DNA of 64,000 bases from Flavobacterium sp. N3904 (GCF_025947305.1 NZ_CP110009.1:558001-622000), one strand, 5' to 3'. Counted from the stretch's first letter, positions 33,963 through 44,267 are shown. Program-made: numbers and translations. Notes: a model not told the origin generated them from the letters alone.

Positions 33963-33995
33963 ATTTTAGATTTTAGATTTTAGATTTTAGATTTT
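33963..33995. repeat. Tandem heptamer repeat (ATTTTAG)4
   Basis: Four perfect ATTTTAG units and a partial fifth lie 60 bases upstream of the RNase E/G start. Slippage could change spacing in this leader. Confidence 0.9.
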
Positions 33996-34054
33996 TTAAT
34001 CTATTCTCTTCTCTCTATTTTCTATTTTCTGAAAAAACAGATAAAAATTTACAA

Positions 34055-35599
34055 ATGAATAAAGAATTAATCATTCGATCTAGTTCTGATTTCGTAGATT
34101 TTGCCTTATTAAAAGATGGAAAACTAATTGAATTACACAAGGAAGAAGAGAAAAGCAACTTTCAGGTTGGTGATATTTTTATTGCCAAAATAAGAAAACC
34201 TGTTGCTGGACTTAACGCAGCTTTTGTAAATGTTGGCTACGAAAAAGATGCCTTTTTACATTATCACGATTTAGGACCTAACTTAGCTTCCCAACTGAAA
34301 TTCATAAAACTTGTAAGCGCAGGTAAAATAAAAGATTTCTCCCTAAAAACCTTTCAGTTTGAAAAAGAAATAGATAAAGATGGTACTATTACTGATGTAA
34401 TAAGCGCCAATCAATCTGTTTTGGTACAAGTTGTCAAAGAACCAATATCTACCAAAGGACCAAGAATAAGCGCAGAGCTTTCCCTTGCCGGAAGATTTAT
34501 TGTTTTGGTTCCGTTTTCTGACCGTGTTTCTATTTCACAAAAAATAGAAGACAAAAAAGAAAAGGAACGTTTGAAACGCCTTGTACAATCAGTCAAACCA
34601 AAAGGATTTGGTGTTATTGTTCGCACAGTAGCCGAAGGCAAAAGTACAGTAGAATTAGAAAAAGATTTGCAGAACCTGCTCAGCAGATGGAATGCAATGT
34701 GTAAAAAATTACCGACTGCTCATCATCCTTCCAAAGTATTAGGAGAGCTCAACAGAGCTTCTTCAATATTAAGAGATGTTTTCAACGATACCTTCAGTGG
34801 TATCCAGATTGATGACGAAGAGTTGTACAACCAAACAAAGGATTATCTGCAAGAAATTGCACCATCCAAACAATCAATTGTAAAGTTTTATCAGTCAAAT
34901 GATACGCCTATTTTTGAGAAATACAATATAGAGAGACAAATCAAAACTTCATTTGGAAAAACAGTTTCCATGAGTAAAGGGGCTTACCTTATTATCGAAC
35001 ACACAGAAGCTTTACACGTTATAGACGTAAATAGCGGAAACCGTTCTAATAAAGCTACCAACCAGGAGGACACAGCCATGGAAGTGAATATGATTGCAGC
35101 CGCCGAAATAGCCAGACAATTGCGTCTTCGCGATATGGGCGGAATCATAGTCGTAGATTTTATCGATATGTCTAATCCCGAAAATCGTAAAGTTTTGTTC
35201 GACTTCTTGAGAGAAGAAATGAGCGATGATAAAGCGAAACACAAGATCTTACCACCGAGTAAATTTGGGTTGGTCCAAATTACCAGACAACGCGTAAGAC
35301 CAGAAGTTAACATTAAAACTAGAGAAGAAGACCCTAACAATGAGCATGGCGAAATTGAAGCGCCAATTTTAATCATTGACAAAATAGCTTCCGATCTAGA
35401 AAGAGTTTTAAAAACCCACAATAAAGTAGTACTCAATGTACATCCGTTTGTGGCTGCATACCTCAGTAAAGGTTTTCCATCATTGCGTTCAAAATGGTTT
35501 TTTGAACACAAAAAATGGGTAAAAATCATACCACGTGACGCTTACACGTATTTAGAATATCATTTCTACGACAAAAAAGGAAATGTTATCAAAGAATAA
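34055..35599 (+). CDS. rng: Ribonuclease E/G
   Basis: The 514-residue product has the RNase G layout: an S1-like domain (about 36-120, GDIFIAKIRKPVAGLNAAFVNVGYEKDAFLHY), 5'-sensor/RNase H-like region and DNase I-like catalytic domain with magnesium ligands Asp324 (ALHVIDVNSGN) and Asp368 (GIIVVDFIDM). It lacks the long scaffold tail of RNase E. It should process rRNA and initiate mRNA decay. The genes HU, mS38-like and rng lie in one direction, but a terminator separates rng from the first two. Confidence 0.96.
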   Translation: MNKELIIRSSSDFVDFALLKDGKLIELHKEEEKSNFQVGDIFIAKIRKPVAGLNAAFVNVGYEKDAFLHYHDLGPNLASQLKFIKLVSAGKIKDFSLKTFQFEKEIDKDGTITDVISANQSVLVQVVKEPISTKGPRISAELSLAGRFIVLVPFSDRVSISQKIEDKKEKERLKRLVQSVKPKGFGVIVRTVAEGKSTVELEKDLQNLLSRWNAMCKKLPTAHHPSKVLGELNRASSILRDVFNDTFSGIQIDDEELYNQTKDYLQEIAPSKQSIVKFYQSNDTPIFEKYNIERQIKTSFGKTVSMSKGAYLIIEHTEALHVIDVNSGNRSNKATNQEDTAMEVNMIAAAEIARQLRLRDMGGIIVVDFIDMSNPENRKVLFDFLREEMSDDKAKHKILPPSKFGLVQITRQRVRPEVNIKTREEDPNNEHGEIEAPILIIDKIASDLERVLKTHNKVVLNVHPFVAAYLSKGFPSLRSKWFFEHKKWVKIIPRDAYTYLEYHFYDKKGNVIKE

Positions 35600-35604
35600 A
35601 AACA

Positions 35605-35638
35605 AAAACCGCTTTTCGAAAGATTGGCGGTTTTTTTG
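35605..35638 (+). terminator. rng intrinsic terminator
   Basis: AAAACCGC pairs with GCGGTTTT around a 14-base loop, followed by T7. Confidence 0.9.
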
Positions 35639-35639
35639 T

Positions 35640-35666
35640 GCGTCATTGCGAGGAACGAAGCAATCT
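35640..35666. repeat. Short GTCATTGCGAGGA..GAAGCAATC repeat
   Basis: GTCATTGCGAGGAACGAAGC followed by AATC has an imperfect dyad (ATTGC/GCAAT). From memory, sequences of this type recur in intergenic DNA of many unrelated bacteria. It abuts dispersed repeat copy C. Confidence 0.6.
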
Positions 35667-35755
35667 TTTTTAGGAGCTTAATCCAGCTATTCGTTGCAAT
35701 CTTTTCTTTTTTAAAGAAAAAAAGAAAAGGATTTCCACTTCTATCTGGGCTAGGG
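35666..35755 (-). repeat. Dispersed hairpin repeat, copy C
   Basis: On the minus strand the element reads CTAGCCCAGATAGAAGTGG, then a stem with T-rich and A-rich arms (CCTTTTC / GAAAAG), then TTGCAACGAATAGC and GGATTAAGCTCC. Both conserved ends are present. It lies just past the pbpC stop, in sense orientation. Confidence 0.75.
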
Positions 35756-35777
35756 AATTTCGTTTTCAAAATAGAAT

Positions 35778-38162
35778 TTACTCCTTTACAATCTCAATCT
35801 TTCTTCGGATTTCGTTTCCAAATTCATCCACCACAGTGATGTAATGAAATCCTGTCGTTGCCGAAATAGGCATTTCGTGAAAGGTTTTGGTACTGCCTTT
35901 AAACACATTATCCACATACCAAAACAACTTACTTTCCCGTTGCGAATGAGCTACTTTTAAAATCACTGGCTGTATTTCACTATTGAAATTTTTGGTGAGA
36001 TAGATTTTGCTATTCGTTTTGGGATAAATAAAATCCATTGTAGCCGTTTGTGTTCCCATACAATCATTTCTATACGGAGGCAACGGCAAATATTCTATAT
36101 GCTGACTTTTGTAATACCAAGCCATTACGGGTGGCAACACAAACCAGTTTTTGGTTACTATATTTTCTACATCTTCGCAACTGCTGTTGACCTGAAATTG
36201 CTCTAATTTATCCAAATGCACCGTTTTGTGATACGGACAAATAGAAGTATTCTTTCCTTTCTTGGGAACGAACTGTTTGATTGTTGGACAACCGTCTTTG
36301 GCCAAATGACCACTCAAACTGCAAACTTCAACTTCTTCTAAATCTTTATACGGCGTATCAAACCATCGCTGTCTGGGCAACAAATTAAAAACATCGAATA
36401 AAATTGGTGCTGCGCTGGTAACTCCCGTCAAGGTAGGTCTACCTTCACCTGTTGCGTTACCCACCCATACGCCAACTACATATCTAGCATTGGTTCCTAT
36501 CGCCCACGCATCGCGATTCCCGAAACTTGTTCCCGTTTTCCAGGCAATTTTCAGCGAACTGTCATAGAATTTCCAAGCCTCATCGCCTTCGGGACGATTC
36601 ACTTGTTCCATCGCATTATAAGTAAGCCAAATCGATCCCGCTCCCAAAATGTTCTTTTGTTTGGTTTCGTCACCAAAATTAACTTGAAAATCATCCTGAT
36701 AATTGAGTTCGGCAAATTCATTGGTTCTGTAGTTTCCTTGATTTTTATTGAAAAAATTTAAAGTTGAAGACAAACCAGCATAGGTTCTACACAAATCCCA
36801 TAAGTTACTTTCGGCTCCTCCTAAAATGAGCGACAAACCGTAATGGTCTGGTGGTTTTGAAATGTCCCGCAATTTGAATCGCTGTAATTCTTCATAAAAT
36901 TTATTTACCCCGAAATCCTGCAACATCAATACAGCTGGAATATTCAACGAACGGGATAACGCCCGATGCGCCGGAACAGCACCGTCGAACGTCAAGTTGA
37001 AATTCTGAGGTGTATAACCCGAAATCTGTGTTGGAATATCCGCCACCAGTGTATTGGGTAATAACTCTCCATCGTCGAGCATAGCCGCATACAAGAGCGG
37101 TTTGAGAATACTTCCGGTACTTCTTGGTGCATCAATAACATCCACATCTTTTTGATGATTTCCGTCCGTAGACGAATTACCAACATAACTCATCACTTTT
37201 CTATTAGACACATCGATAACCAAAATAGCCAAATTATGAACCTCGTTTTGCTTGTACTGATTGTAATAATACTTTGCAATTTGATTGACTCTGTTTTGCA
37301 ACCCAATTTCTATAGTCGTTTTCACCCGAGTCCCTTCTTGATTCTTGGCAACACGCTGCAATAAATGTGGCGCGATTTGTGGCAGATCATACGGTTTTTG
37401 AGGTAAGGGTTCAACTATCGAAAGTTCATAGGTTTGTTTGTCGATAATTCCTTCTTGGTTTAACTTTAACAAAAGTCGGTTGCGTTTACTCAATAATTTA
37501 ACTTGGTTTTTTCCGGGATAAATCAAACTAGGCGCATTCGGTAAAACGGCCAAAGTAGCACTCTCCGCCCAAGACAATTGATGGGATTGCACGCCAAAAT
37601 ACCGCCAAGAAGCCATTTCGAGACCCACCACATTTCCACCAAAAGGTGCGTGAGAAGCATACAATTCTAAAATCTCGTTTTTAGAATATCCCAACTCTAA
37701 TCGGGTGGCGAGAATGAGTTCGATTATTTTCTCAAAATAAGTTCGCCTTTTCCCGTTTCTGGACAAGCGAATGACTTGTTGCGTCAGCGTGCTTCCGCCA
37801 CGAACGACTTTGCCCGCTTTTCTGTTTTGCTGGAAAGCATTAACCATTGCCACAGGATTGAATCCGGGGTGTTTATAGAAATACTCATCTTCAAAATAGA
37901 CGATACACTTCTTGAATTTGTCAGGAACGCTGTCCTGTGCAGGAAATCGCCATTGTCCATCGAGAGCAATTTTAGCGCCAAGCAATTCTCCTTCTTTGCT
38001 TTCAATCACCGTAGAATAAGGCTCTTGAAACAAAGTTCGTGGCAAAGAAAAATAATAAACCACCAACAGCAAAAATGCTATTGATGATTTAATTTTATTT
38101 CGTTTTATCCAATTGATGCTGCGTTGTAGGAACGCTATTAGTTTGTTTTTCAAAGTTGTCAT
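35778..38162 (-). CDS. pbpC: Penicillin-binding protein 1C
   Basis: A 794-residue bifunctional peptidoglycan synthase with an N-terminal membrane anchor (about 25-40). The GT51 transglycosylase domain has FEDEYFYKHPG (catalytic Glu91) and RGGSTLTQQVIRL. The transpeptidase domain has the active serine Ser351 in STGSILKP (S-x-x-K), SLN (RSLNIPAV) and KTG (AWKTGTSFG). The C-terminal BiPBP_C domain (about 700-794) is typical of PBP1C. It is paired with the macroglobulin gene as in Escherichia coli pbpC-yfhM. Confidence 0.97.
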   Translation of the reverse strand: MTTLKNKLIAFLQRSINWIKRNKIKSSIAFLLLVVYYFSLPRTLFQEPYSTVIESKEGELLGAKIALDGQWRFPAQDSVPDKFKKCIVYFEDEYFYKHPGFNPVAMVNAFQQNRKAGKVVRGGSTLTQQVIRLSRNGKRRTYFEKIIELILATRLELGYSKNEILELYASHAPFGGNVVGLEMASWRYFGVQSHQLSWAESATLAVLPNAPSLIYPGKNQVKLLSKRNRLLLKLNQEGIIDKQTYELSIVEPLPQKPYDLPQIAPHLLQRVAKNQEGTRVKTTIEIGLQNRVNQIAKYYYNQYKQNEVHNLAILVIDVSNRKVMSYVGNSSTDGNHQKDVDVIDAPRSTGSILKPLLYAAMLDDGELLPNTLVADIPTQISGYTPQNFNLTFDGAVPAHRALSRSLNIPAVLMLQDFGVNKFYEELQRFKLRDISKPPDHYGLSLILGGAESNLWDLCRTYAGLSSTLNFFNKNQGNYRTNEFAELNYQDDFQVNFGDETKQKNILGAGSIWLTYNAMEQVNRPEGDEAWKFYDSSLKIAWKTGTSFGNRDAWAIGTNARYVVGVWVGNATGEGRPTLTGVTSAAPILFDVFNLLPRQRWFDTPYKDLEEVEVCSLSGHLAKDGCPTIKQFVPKKGKNTSICPYHKTVHLDKLEQFQVNSSCEDVENIVTKNWFVLPPVMAWYYKSQHIEYLPLPPYRNDCMGTQTATMDFIYPKTNSKIYLTKNFNSEIQPVILKVAHSQRESKLFWYVDNVFKGSTKTFHEMPISATTGFHYITVVDEFGNEIRRKIEIVKE

Positions 38163-38226
38163 TATTTAACCGCAAGGTCACAAGGTTATTCGCAAAGTCC
38201 GCAAAGAATAGTAATACTTAAATTTG

Positions 38227-38334
38227 GCCACGGATGACACGGATGAAACAGATTTAGACGAATCTTTTACTTGGCTACTAAGTATTATTATTTCAATCTG
38301 TGTAAAATCCGTTATATCCGTGTCATCCGTGGCC
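38227..38334. repeat. Large intergenic inverted repeat
   Basis: GGCCACGGATGACACGGAT (38227-38245) is perfectly repeated in inverse orientation at 38316-38334, with weaker pairing continuing inward. It separates pbpC from the macroglobulin gene. Just before it, AAGGTCACAAGGTT and CGCAAAGTCCGCAAAG form another short repeat-like tract (38168-38205). Confidence 0.85.
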
Positions 38335-38347
38335 ATTTTACCATCTT

Positions 38348-41300
38348 CTATTTCACCACTTGAACCCAAAATCCTTTGGTTCTGGCCAAAAACGTATTGT
38401 CATACATCGCTTCACATTGCAGTCCCGGTAAATAATATGTTCCCAAATACGAGGCATTCAGTAATATTCTGAATGTTTTTGTTTCTCCGGCTTTCATTCC
38501 AAAATAGAAATTAGTTCTATCATCACGAATGTCAATATAATCTGCAATATTATTGGTTGCATCTCCGTAATCTGTGAAACGGGTATTTACAATTTCGAAA
38601 CCAGAAGGTAAAATCTGAGACAAAGCTACATTTTCTACACGCTCATTTTTCTGGTTTCTAACCGTTACCTCAGCAATAAACTCCGTTCCTTGATTGATTT
38701 TAGAAACATTAATAACGCCTCCTTTTCTGTTTTTGAAAACAATGGAAGCCGAGACATTGCTCTGAACAGCATTCTCTTGCCCAATCGGAAGAATCCCTGT
38801 ATTCAGTACACGGACAAACAACCTGTTCTTTCTATTATTTTTTAGAGTCAAACTATTCGAACCCATTTTAACAGTCAAACTTCTGTCGGCGATAGTTTTC
38901 ATAGTTTTAACTGCCTGTGTTTTTCCATCTTTACTAAACTGAACATCGATTCCTTTAGGTCCATTATTGGCTGAAAACTTAGCCATTGCATATAAACAAT
39001 AAGCTGTAGTCTGCGTACTCATCCATTGGTCACTTGACATATCTTTAGCCAATTTTGTTGCCATCGCAAATGCTTTCTGCTTTTGCCCAAGCAACAACAA
39101 CGTTTCCAAAGCCATTGCACGGTTTCTGTCACTGGAACCATAATAGTAATAATTGTAATTCGAATTGTTATCAATTGTAGTTTTTAGCAACAAAGTCAAA
39201 CCTGCTGATTTTTGTCCCGCCAATACATAAGCCGAAGCCAAACGTAATTTACATTCGTTCGAAATTCCTTTGGTTTCACGCAATCTGTTCATCGAAGACA
39301 AATCGGGAACTCCTGCTAAAGCCAAAGTATATAAGCGATAGGACTGTGCCATATCATTTCCGTAACTCGGCATAAATCGCCATTGTTTGGCTTCTTTTTG
39401 TTGATACGAAATCCATTTTGATTTGAAATTGATTGGCAAGAAATAACCTTTTTTCTCAGCTTCAATCATAAAATGTCCAGCATAGGAAGTACCCCAATCA
39501 TCAGCTTCTGTTCCGCCTTGCCAGTATGACATTCCCCCATTCGATAATTGAAAACCTCCTAATCGAGTAATTCCTGCGGTCACATTTTTTTGAATTAATT
39601 GCTGACGCGTAGCATCCAAATCGGCAATTTCATTTAGATACAATTGCGGAAAAACTGACGAAGTAGTTTGCTCCACACAGCCATGCGGATATTGAATCAA
39701 ATATTGTAATCGCCCATTTAAATTAATAGTTGGCATCGAAGAAACCTCCAATTTTGCTTTATTACTTCCCGAAACACCAAATGTTTTCCAAGAAATTGTT
39801 TTATTACTATTCGGTTCCAAAATCACATCGGTAAACGTGTTGGTGACTGGATTCGGATTAGTCATGTCAATTTCTACATCATACACTGATTTCTCCTTGC
39901 CTGAAGTCGCTACAATCTGCACTTTTCCGATTCCTGTTATAGAACCCACAGCCAAATTAAAATAAGCCATTTTTTCGTCAGGCTGTGCAAAAGAAAGTTT
40001 TTGAGTGGCACTGCCAAGAACTTTTAATCCATTATTCGTTTTAATCTGCACCGTCACATTTTTGATGCTTTTTTCCATTGCAAAAATGGTAACTGGAATA
40101 GTCACTTTCTCAGATGGAGAAATTTTTCTAGGCAAGGAAGCCAATACCATCAATGGACTACGAACAGGTGTTGCTTTTTCAACACTTCCATAAGCACTTG
40201 TAGTGGCATCGCCAGCCACAATCATTGTTTTCACGGAACCAATATACTTTGGCAATTTGACTTGATGCGTTTGGGTTTGTCCTTTCTCTAATTTAAAAGG
40301 CCCCATATAAATCACAACTGGTTTGAAACGATTCGCTTTTTTGGCTTTTCCGCCTCCCAAATCTTGGTCACCACCAATACTGAAAATCTGATTCACTTTT
40401 CCGCCATACGCTCCAATCACATCGTCATAAATATCCCAAGTTTTTACACCCAAAGCTTCCCGAACATAAAAACTATCCCAAGCATTTGGTCCTTTGAAAC
40501 GGGTTAAATCCAATAATCCTTCATCTACAATGGCAATTGTGTAGGTCATTGCTTTTCCTGATTGTTCACTCACTTTTATAGCAAATGATTGTTCTGGACG
40601 TAAAATGTCTGGCATAACCAATTTGGGTGTGAGAATCGTATTTTTGTCAATCACTTCGATAGGTACAATGCCATACATTCGAATTGGCAAATCGTTTTTA
40701 GTCGAAGCATGTGGTTGTAATAATGTAATATTGAAATACACATTCGGCGCCATAGCGGCCGTAATTGGAATGATAACTTTTGTTTCCCCTTTTTGTGTTT
40801 TTGCCCAAAGTGTTTGAACCACTTTCGATCCATTTTCGATAGAAATAAAAGCACGTCCTCCTTCACTCGATGGAAACGAAATTTGAGCGTTTTCGCCCAC
40901 AGCATAATTTTGCTTATCAGTAGAAAAAACCAACATATTGGCCGTTGAAGCATCGGTATTTCTAGTTTTTCCAGACCACATTGGCCAATCAATATTTACT
41001 GTTAAAGCCGTTGCGTGTCCGCCAACAACATCCGAAACCCGAATCATATAACGTCCCCATTCTTCATCGGTTAAGGCAAAACGCACACTTCCTTTTCCGC
41101 TAGCATCGGTATTTATTGTAAAAGTTTTGTACGAAGTCGTAGCATCATCCGAATTATAATTTGATAAATTATCGCTCGATTCATCCCACCACCAGCGCCA
41201 TTCTACTTTATAAACTTTCACTTCTAAGTTTTTGACTGCTTTGGGCTTTCCATTTTCATCAACCGTAACCACATCAAATTGATTTACTTTTCGGGTTTCC

Positions 41301-44002
41301 AGCATTCCGTATTTGTTGGGTTCGGGTGACTTTATACCCACATAAGTACTGTACGGAGAATAGGTCGTAGCTATGACATCTGTGCTAAAATCACCGCCTT
41401 CTTCATACACTTTAGTAATAAATGACGCTTTCAGCATACCTGGTGCTTCTCCTTGTATTTTAGGGTCTATAACTGCATTCGCTTTTCCATTAGCATCCAA
41501 TTTTCCGGAGAAAACGGTAACTTCTTCGGTGCTAAATTTTCGAACCAAATCATCAAAAACATACTTTTCATAATTCTTGAAAGTCGTAGTTTGTTGCGAA
41601 AATTTGGCTTGCATTTCAACATTCAAATTTTTGGCCACTGCGCCATGAAGCCAAGTCACTTCGAGATTGCTGGTATTTGGATACGAAGATGAAAGTACTG
41701 CTCGTTTGAAAGTATTTTTTATTTTTAAACGATTCGGTTTGATGGTTTCGATTTTTATACTTTTATAAAACTTCGCACCACCCACACTAACCATTGCTTC
41801 CCAATTTCCGGTAGGTGCATCATTTTCAGTTGGAACAGTAAACGCATAATGATTCCACTCATTCGATTTTTGAACCGTTTGATAGGTTATTTTTCCATTT
41901 GGATCGGCTAATCTAAATTTTATAGGATGTCCCAACGGTATTTTATTCGAAGCATCATTTAAAATGAAAGACAAATAAAGATTATCTCCAGGGCGCCAAA
42001 CACCACGTTCTCCATATATGAATCCTTTGAGTCCTTTTTGCAAAGTTTCACCAGCCACATTAAAATTACTGACCGATAAAGAGTGACCGTCATCAAGTTT
42101 TACATAAGTGGATTGTGTTCCGTAAGTTACAATCGCAAAATAGGCAAAAGTATCCAACTGAAAACTGGCAATGCCTTCACTGCTTGTCGTTCCTGTTGTC
42201 AATTTTTGCTGTTGGAAACTGTACAAATCTACTCTTGCATTCGAAATTGGTTCGGTTGTAATGATATTATTTACCGCAAACAAATACGATTTATTTTCTC
42301 CTCTTTTGGCAATTACTCCAACATCCGATGCCAAAATATTGGTTCCAATCTTGGCATTATAATAATATGAACTGGAGCAAGGATCTTGACTTTCTCTCCA
42401 TTCATAATCGTCATAATAATACTCATCGTATGAGTTTTCACTGTAATTCACCTCTTTTTCATCGACTTCTTCCGCCTCTTCATTTTCACTATCATCTTCA
42501 GTTGAAGATTCACATTTGTATAAAGAATAGGCTTTTTTATAGGAGAACTCCACTCTATAAATGGCACCTGGTTCCGGTGTTATAATTTTTGACAAATCCA
42601 AAGCAAAAGTGTTCCATTTGCTTGTATTTACTAACTTATTCTCATTGAGGTAAAGCGTTGATTTCGCAACAGGTTGTCCTACTCTTTTTAAATTTCGGGT
42701 GCCGTTCAGCTCATTATCCTGCAAAAACTGAAGAATATTGTTTTTGTAAATTTTATACACTTTTACATCAACAGCACTAAGATTTACGGCTTCAAAATTG
42801 AGTTTTAAATTACTAGAACTTGGCAGAATAGTTCCGTTTTTGATGAAACGAACATTCGGTTTTATTTCATCAAACGAGATTTTCTCTGAATAATTCTCAT
42901 TTAACTTTTTACCATATTCACTTTCAATTCCTTGAAAAACTTCCAACAGCAATTCTCCTGTAAGTTTTTGTGAATCCACAACTGGCTCAGGCTCGACAAC
43001 TGCAATTTCCTCTGCTTCTTCAACCGAAGCACTATCTACAACAACAGATGTAGAATCAGAAACCACAGTTACAGGAACTGCTTCAACTGTTTTTTCAACA
43101 GCTTTTTCATTATTAAAATAAACCTTCAAGACATTTCCTTGAGTAGAGAATTTTAAATTATTGGTGTTTTGAATCGCCACCAATCCTTTAAAATCTTGCC
43201 CTTTTTCCAATGGTTCCGAAAAATTAATGGACAATGATTGATTGTTTCCTTCGCTCATTTCCGTTTTTATGACTTTGAACTCATTCAGCGCCGTAATCGG
43301 GAAATCGATAGTTCCTTTTTGGTCCATATCATAATCGGTTCCGTCATATTTAATTTCGAGATTACTTGCGGAATCCAATCGCTGAATGCTGTCGATTCTG
43401 AATTTAAATTCTTTGCCAACGGTATTGGCTTTTTCGAAAATAATTTTCAAATCGTCTCCATTATGCTCGGCTTCGACCAATTTTTTGGCGGTTTCAAAAT
43501 CGATATTGTCTGCGGTTTTCAATACACAATTCAAATATTGGTATTCTTTGCTGTAGGATTGCACATCGAAAGTGTTGACAATAAAGTCCTGTTTGATGGT
43601 TTTTACCGTGAAATTGAAATTGGAAAGAGCTTTATCCTTTTCGGCAACCTTTGGATTCAGTTTATCCAAATGCAAAGTCAACTGATATTCGGTGCCAGAT
43701 TCCAGCTTTTTTTCAGGAATAAAAGCGATAGTATTGTTCGAAAGTGAAATCACTTTTCCGTTGACACTTGGAGAAATATCGAATAAATCATCGTCCAATA
43801 CCTGATTGACTTTCCAATTATTATTATCGAAAGCCAAAACCACACGAATGTCCGATTGTGCCGAGACTATTCCCCCCGTAAAACTGACTATATACTCTTT
43901 GAATAATGAAAAATCGGAATTAAAATCGGCAGCTGATTTTTTGCCACAGGCCTGAAACAAAATACACACAAAAAATACGTAAATTAATCCTTTTGTTTTC
44001 AC
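38348..44002 (-). CDS. Alpha-2-macroglobulin family lipoprotein
   Basis: At 1,884 residues this is the largest gene here. A lipobox (FQAC, Cys19) anchors it. Macroglobulin-type MG domains fill the N-terminal 1,300 residues. The thioester motif is intact in YPHGCVEQTTSS (Cys1442, Gln1445), followed by an alpha-helical TED domain and a C-terminal receptor-like domain. Bacterial homologues trap host or invader proteases in the periplasm and act with PBP1C to repair the wall. An acidic, Tyr/Asp-rich insertion (about 497-552, DDSENEEAEEVDEKEV.., YDEYYYDDYEW) and a Val/Glu-rich stretch at about 318-345 are unusual linkers. Confidence 0.96.
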   Translation of the reverse strand: MKTKGLIYVFFVCILFQACGKKSAADFNSDFSLFKEYIVSFTGGIVSAQSDIRVVLAFDNNNWKVNQVLDDDLFDISPSVNGKVISLSNNTIAFIPEKKLESGTEYQLTLHLDKLNPKVAEKDKALSNFNFTVKTIKQDFIVNTFDVQSYSKEYQYLNCVLKTADNIDFETAKKLVEAEHNGDDLKIIFEKANTVGKEFKFRIDSIQRLDSASNLEIKYDGTDYDMDQKGTIDFPITALNEFKVIKTEMSEGNNQSLSINFSEPLEKGQDFKGLVAIQNTNNLKFSTQGNVLKVYFNNEKAVEKTVEAVPVTVVSDSTSVVVDSASVEEAEEIAVVEPEPVVDSQKLTGELLLEVFQGIESEYGKKLNENYSEKISFDEIKPNVRFIKNGTILPSSSNLKLNFEAVNLSAVDVKVYKIYKNNILQFLQDNELNGTRNLKRVGQPVAKSTLYLNENKLVNTSKWNTFALDLSKIITPEPGAIYRVEFSYKKAYSLYKCESSTEDDSENEEAEEVDEKEVNYSENSYDEYYYDDYEWRESQDPCSSSYYYNAKIGTNILASDVGVIAKRGENKSYLFAVNNIITTEPISNARVDLYSFQQQKLTTGTTSSEGIASFQLDTFAYFAIVTYGTQSTYVKLDDGHSLSVSNFNVAGETLQKGLKGFIYGERGVWRPGDNLYLSFILNDASNKIPLGHPIKFRLADPNGKITYQTVQKSNEWNHYAFTVPTENDAPTGNWEAMVSVGGAKFYKSIKIETIKPNRLKIKNTFKRAVLSSSYPNTSNLEVTWLHGAVAKNLNVEMQAKFSQQTTTFKNYEKYVFDDLVRKFSTEEVTVFSGKLDANGKANAVIDPKIQGEAPGMLKASFITKVYEEGGDFSTDVIATTYSPYSTYVGIKSPEPNKYGMLETRKVNQFDVVTVDENGKPKAVKNLEVKVYKVEWRWWWDESSDNLSNYNSDDATTSYKTFTINTDASGKGSVRFALTDEEWGRYMIRVSDVVGGHATALTVNIDWPMWSGKTRNTDASTANMLVFSTDKQNYAVGENAQISFPSSEGGRAFISIENGSKVVQTLWAKTQKGETKVIIPITAAMAPNVYFNITLLQPHASTKNDLPIRMYGIVPIEVIDKNTILTPKLVMPDILRPEQSFAIKVSEQSGKAMTYTIAIVDEGLLDLTRFKGPNAWDSFYVREALGVKTWDIYDDVIGAYGGKVNQIFSIGGDQDLGGGKAKKANRFKPVVIYMGPFKLEKGQTQTHQVKLPKYIGSVKTMIVAGDATTSAYGSVEKATPVRSPLMVLASLPRKISPSEKVTIPVTIFAMEKSIKNVTVQIKTNNGLKVLGSATQKLSFAQPDEKMAYFNLAVGSITGIGKVQIVATSGKEKSVYDVEIDMTNPNPVTNTFTDVILEPNSNKTISWKTFGVSGSNKAKLEVSSMPTINLNGRLQYLIQYPHGCVEQTTSSVFPQLYLNEIADLDATRQQLIQKNVTAGITRLGGFQLSNGGMSYWQGGTEADDWGTSYAGHFMIEAEKKGYFLPINFKSKWISYQQKEAKQWRFMPSYGNDMAQSYRLYTLALAGVPDLSSMNRLRETKGISNECKLRLASAYVLAGQKSAGLTLLLKTTIDNNSNYNYYYYGSSDRNRAMALETLLLLGQKQKAFAMATKLAKDMSSDQWMSTQTTAYCLYAMAKFSANNGPKGIDVQFSKDGKTQAVKTMKTIADRSLTVKMGSNSLTLKNNRKNRLFVRVLNTGILPIGQENAVQSNVSASIVFKNRKGGVINVSKINQGTEFIAEVTVRNQKNERVENVALSQILPSGFEIVNTRFTDYGDATNNIADYIDIRDDRTNFYFGMKAGETKTFRILLNASYLGTYYLPGLQCEAMYDNTFLARTKGFWVQVVK

Positions 44003-44162
44003 TTTTATCTAGAGTTAATGGGTTACAAATTAAAATTATAGCAACATTCTACAGTTAAGTCCATAACTGCAAAAGCACACATTATATTGTAGTAAAAGTA
44101 TAGTATTTAAATTAATATTTTAAGAAGAAAATTCTTTGAGAGAAAATTATTTTTTGAAGGTG

Positions 44163-44250
44163 TTTTTTAGGAGCTTTTTCCAGCTATTCGTTACAATCTT
44201 ATCTGCCGAAAACCGGCAGATAAGGATTTTCACTTCTATCTGGGCTAGGG
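44163..44250 (-). repeat. Dispersed hairpin repeat, copy D
   Basis: On the minus strand: CTAGCCCAGATAGAAGTG, a stem CTTATCTGCCGG / CCGGCAGATAAG with little loop, then TTGTAACGAATAGC and GGAAAAAGCTCC. It lies just beyond the tadA stop in sense orientation. Confidence 0.78.
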
Positions 44251-44267
44251 CATTCTACTTAACAAAT

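Noticed and set aside
37152..38084. Plus-strand frames inside pbpC
   Set aside because: Antisense to catalytic PBP1C domains and with no conserved features.
43238..43747. 169-residue plus-strand frame inside the macroglobulin gene
   Set aside because: It is antisense to a long, well-supported coding region, is rich in Phe/Ile as shadow frames are, and shows no family motif.
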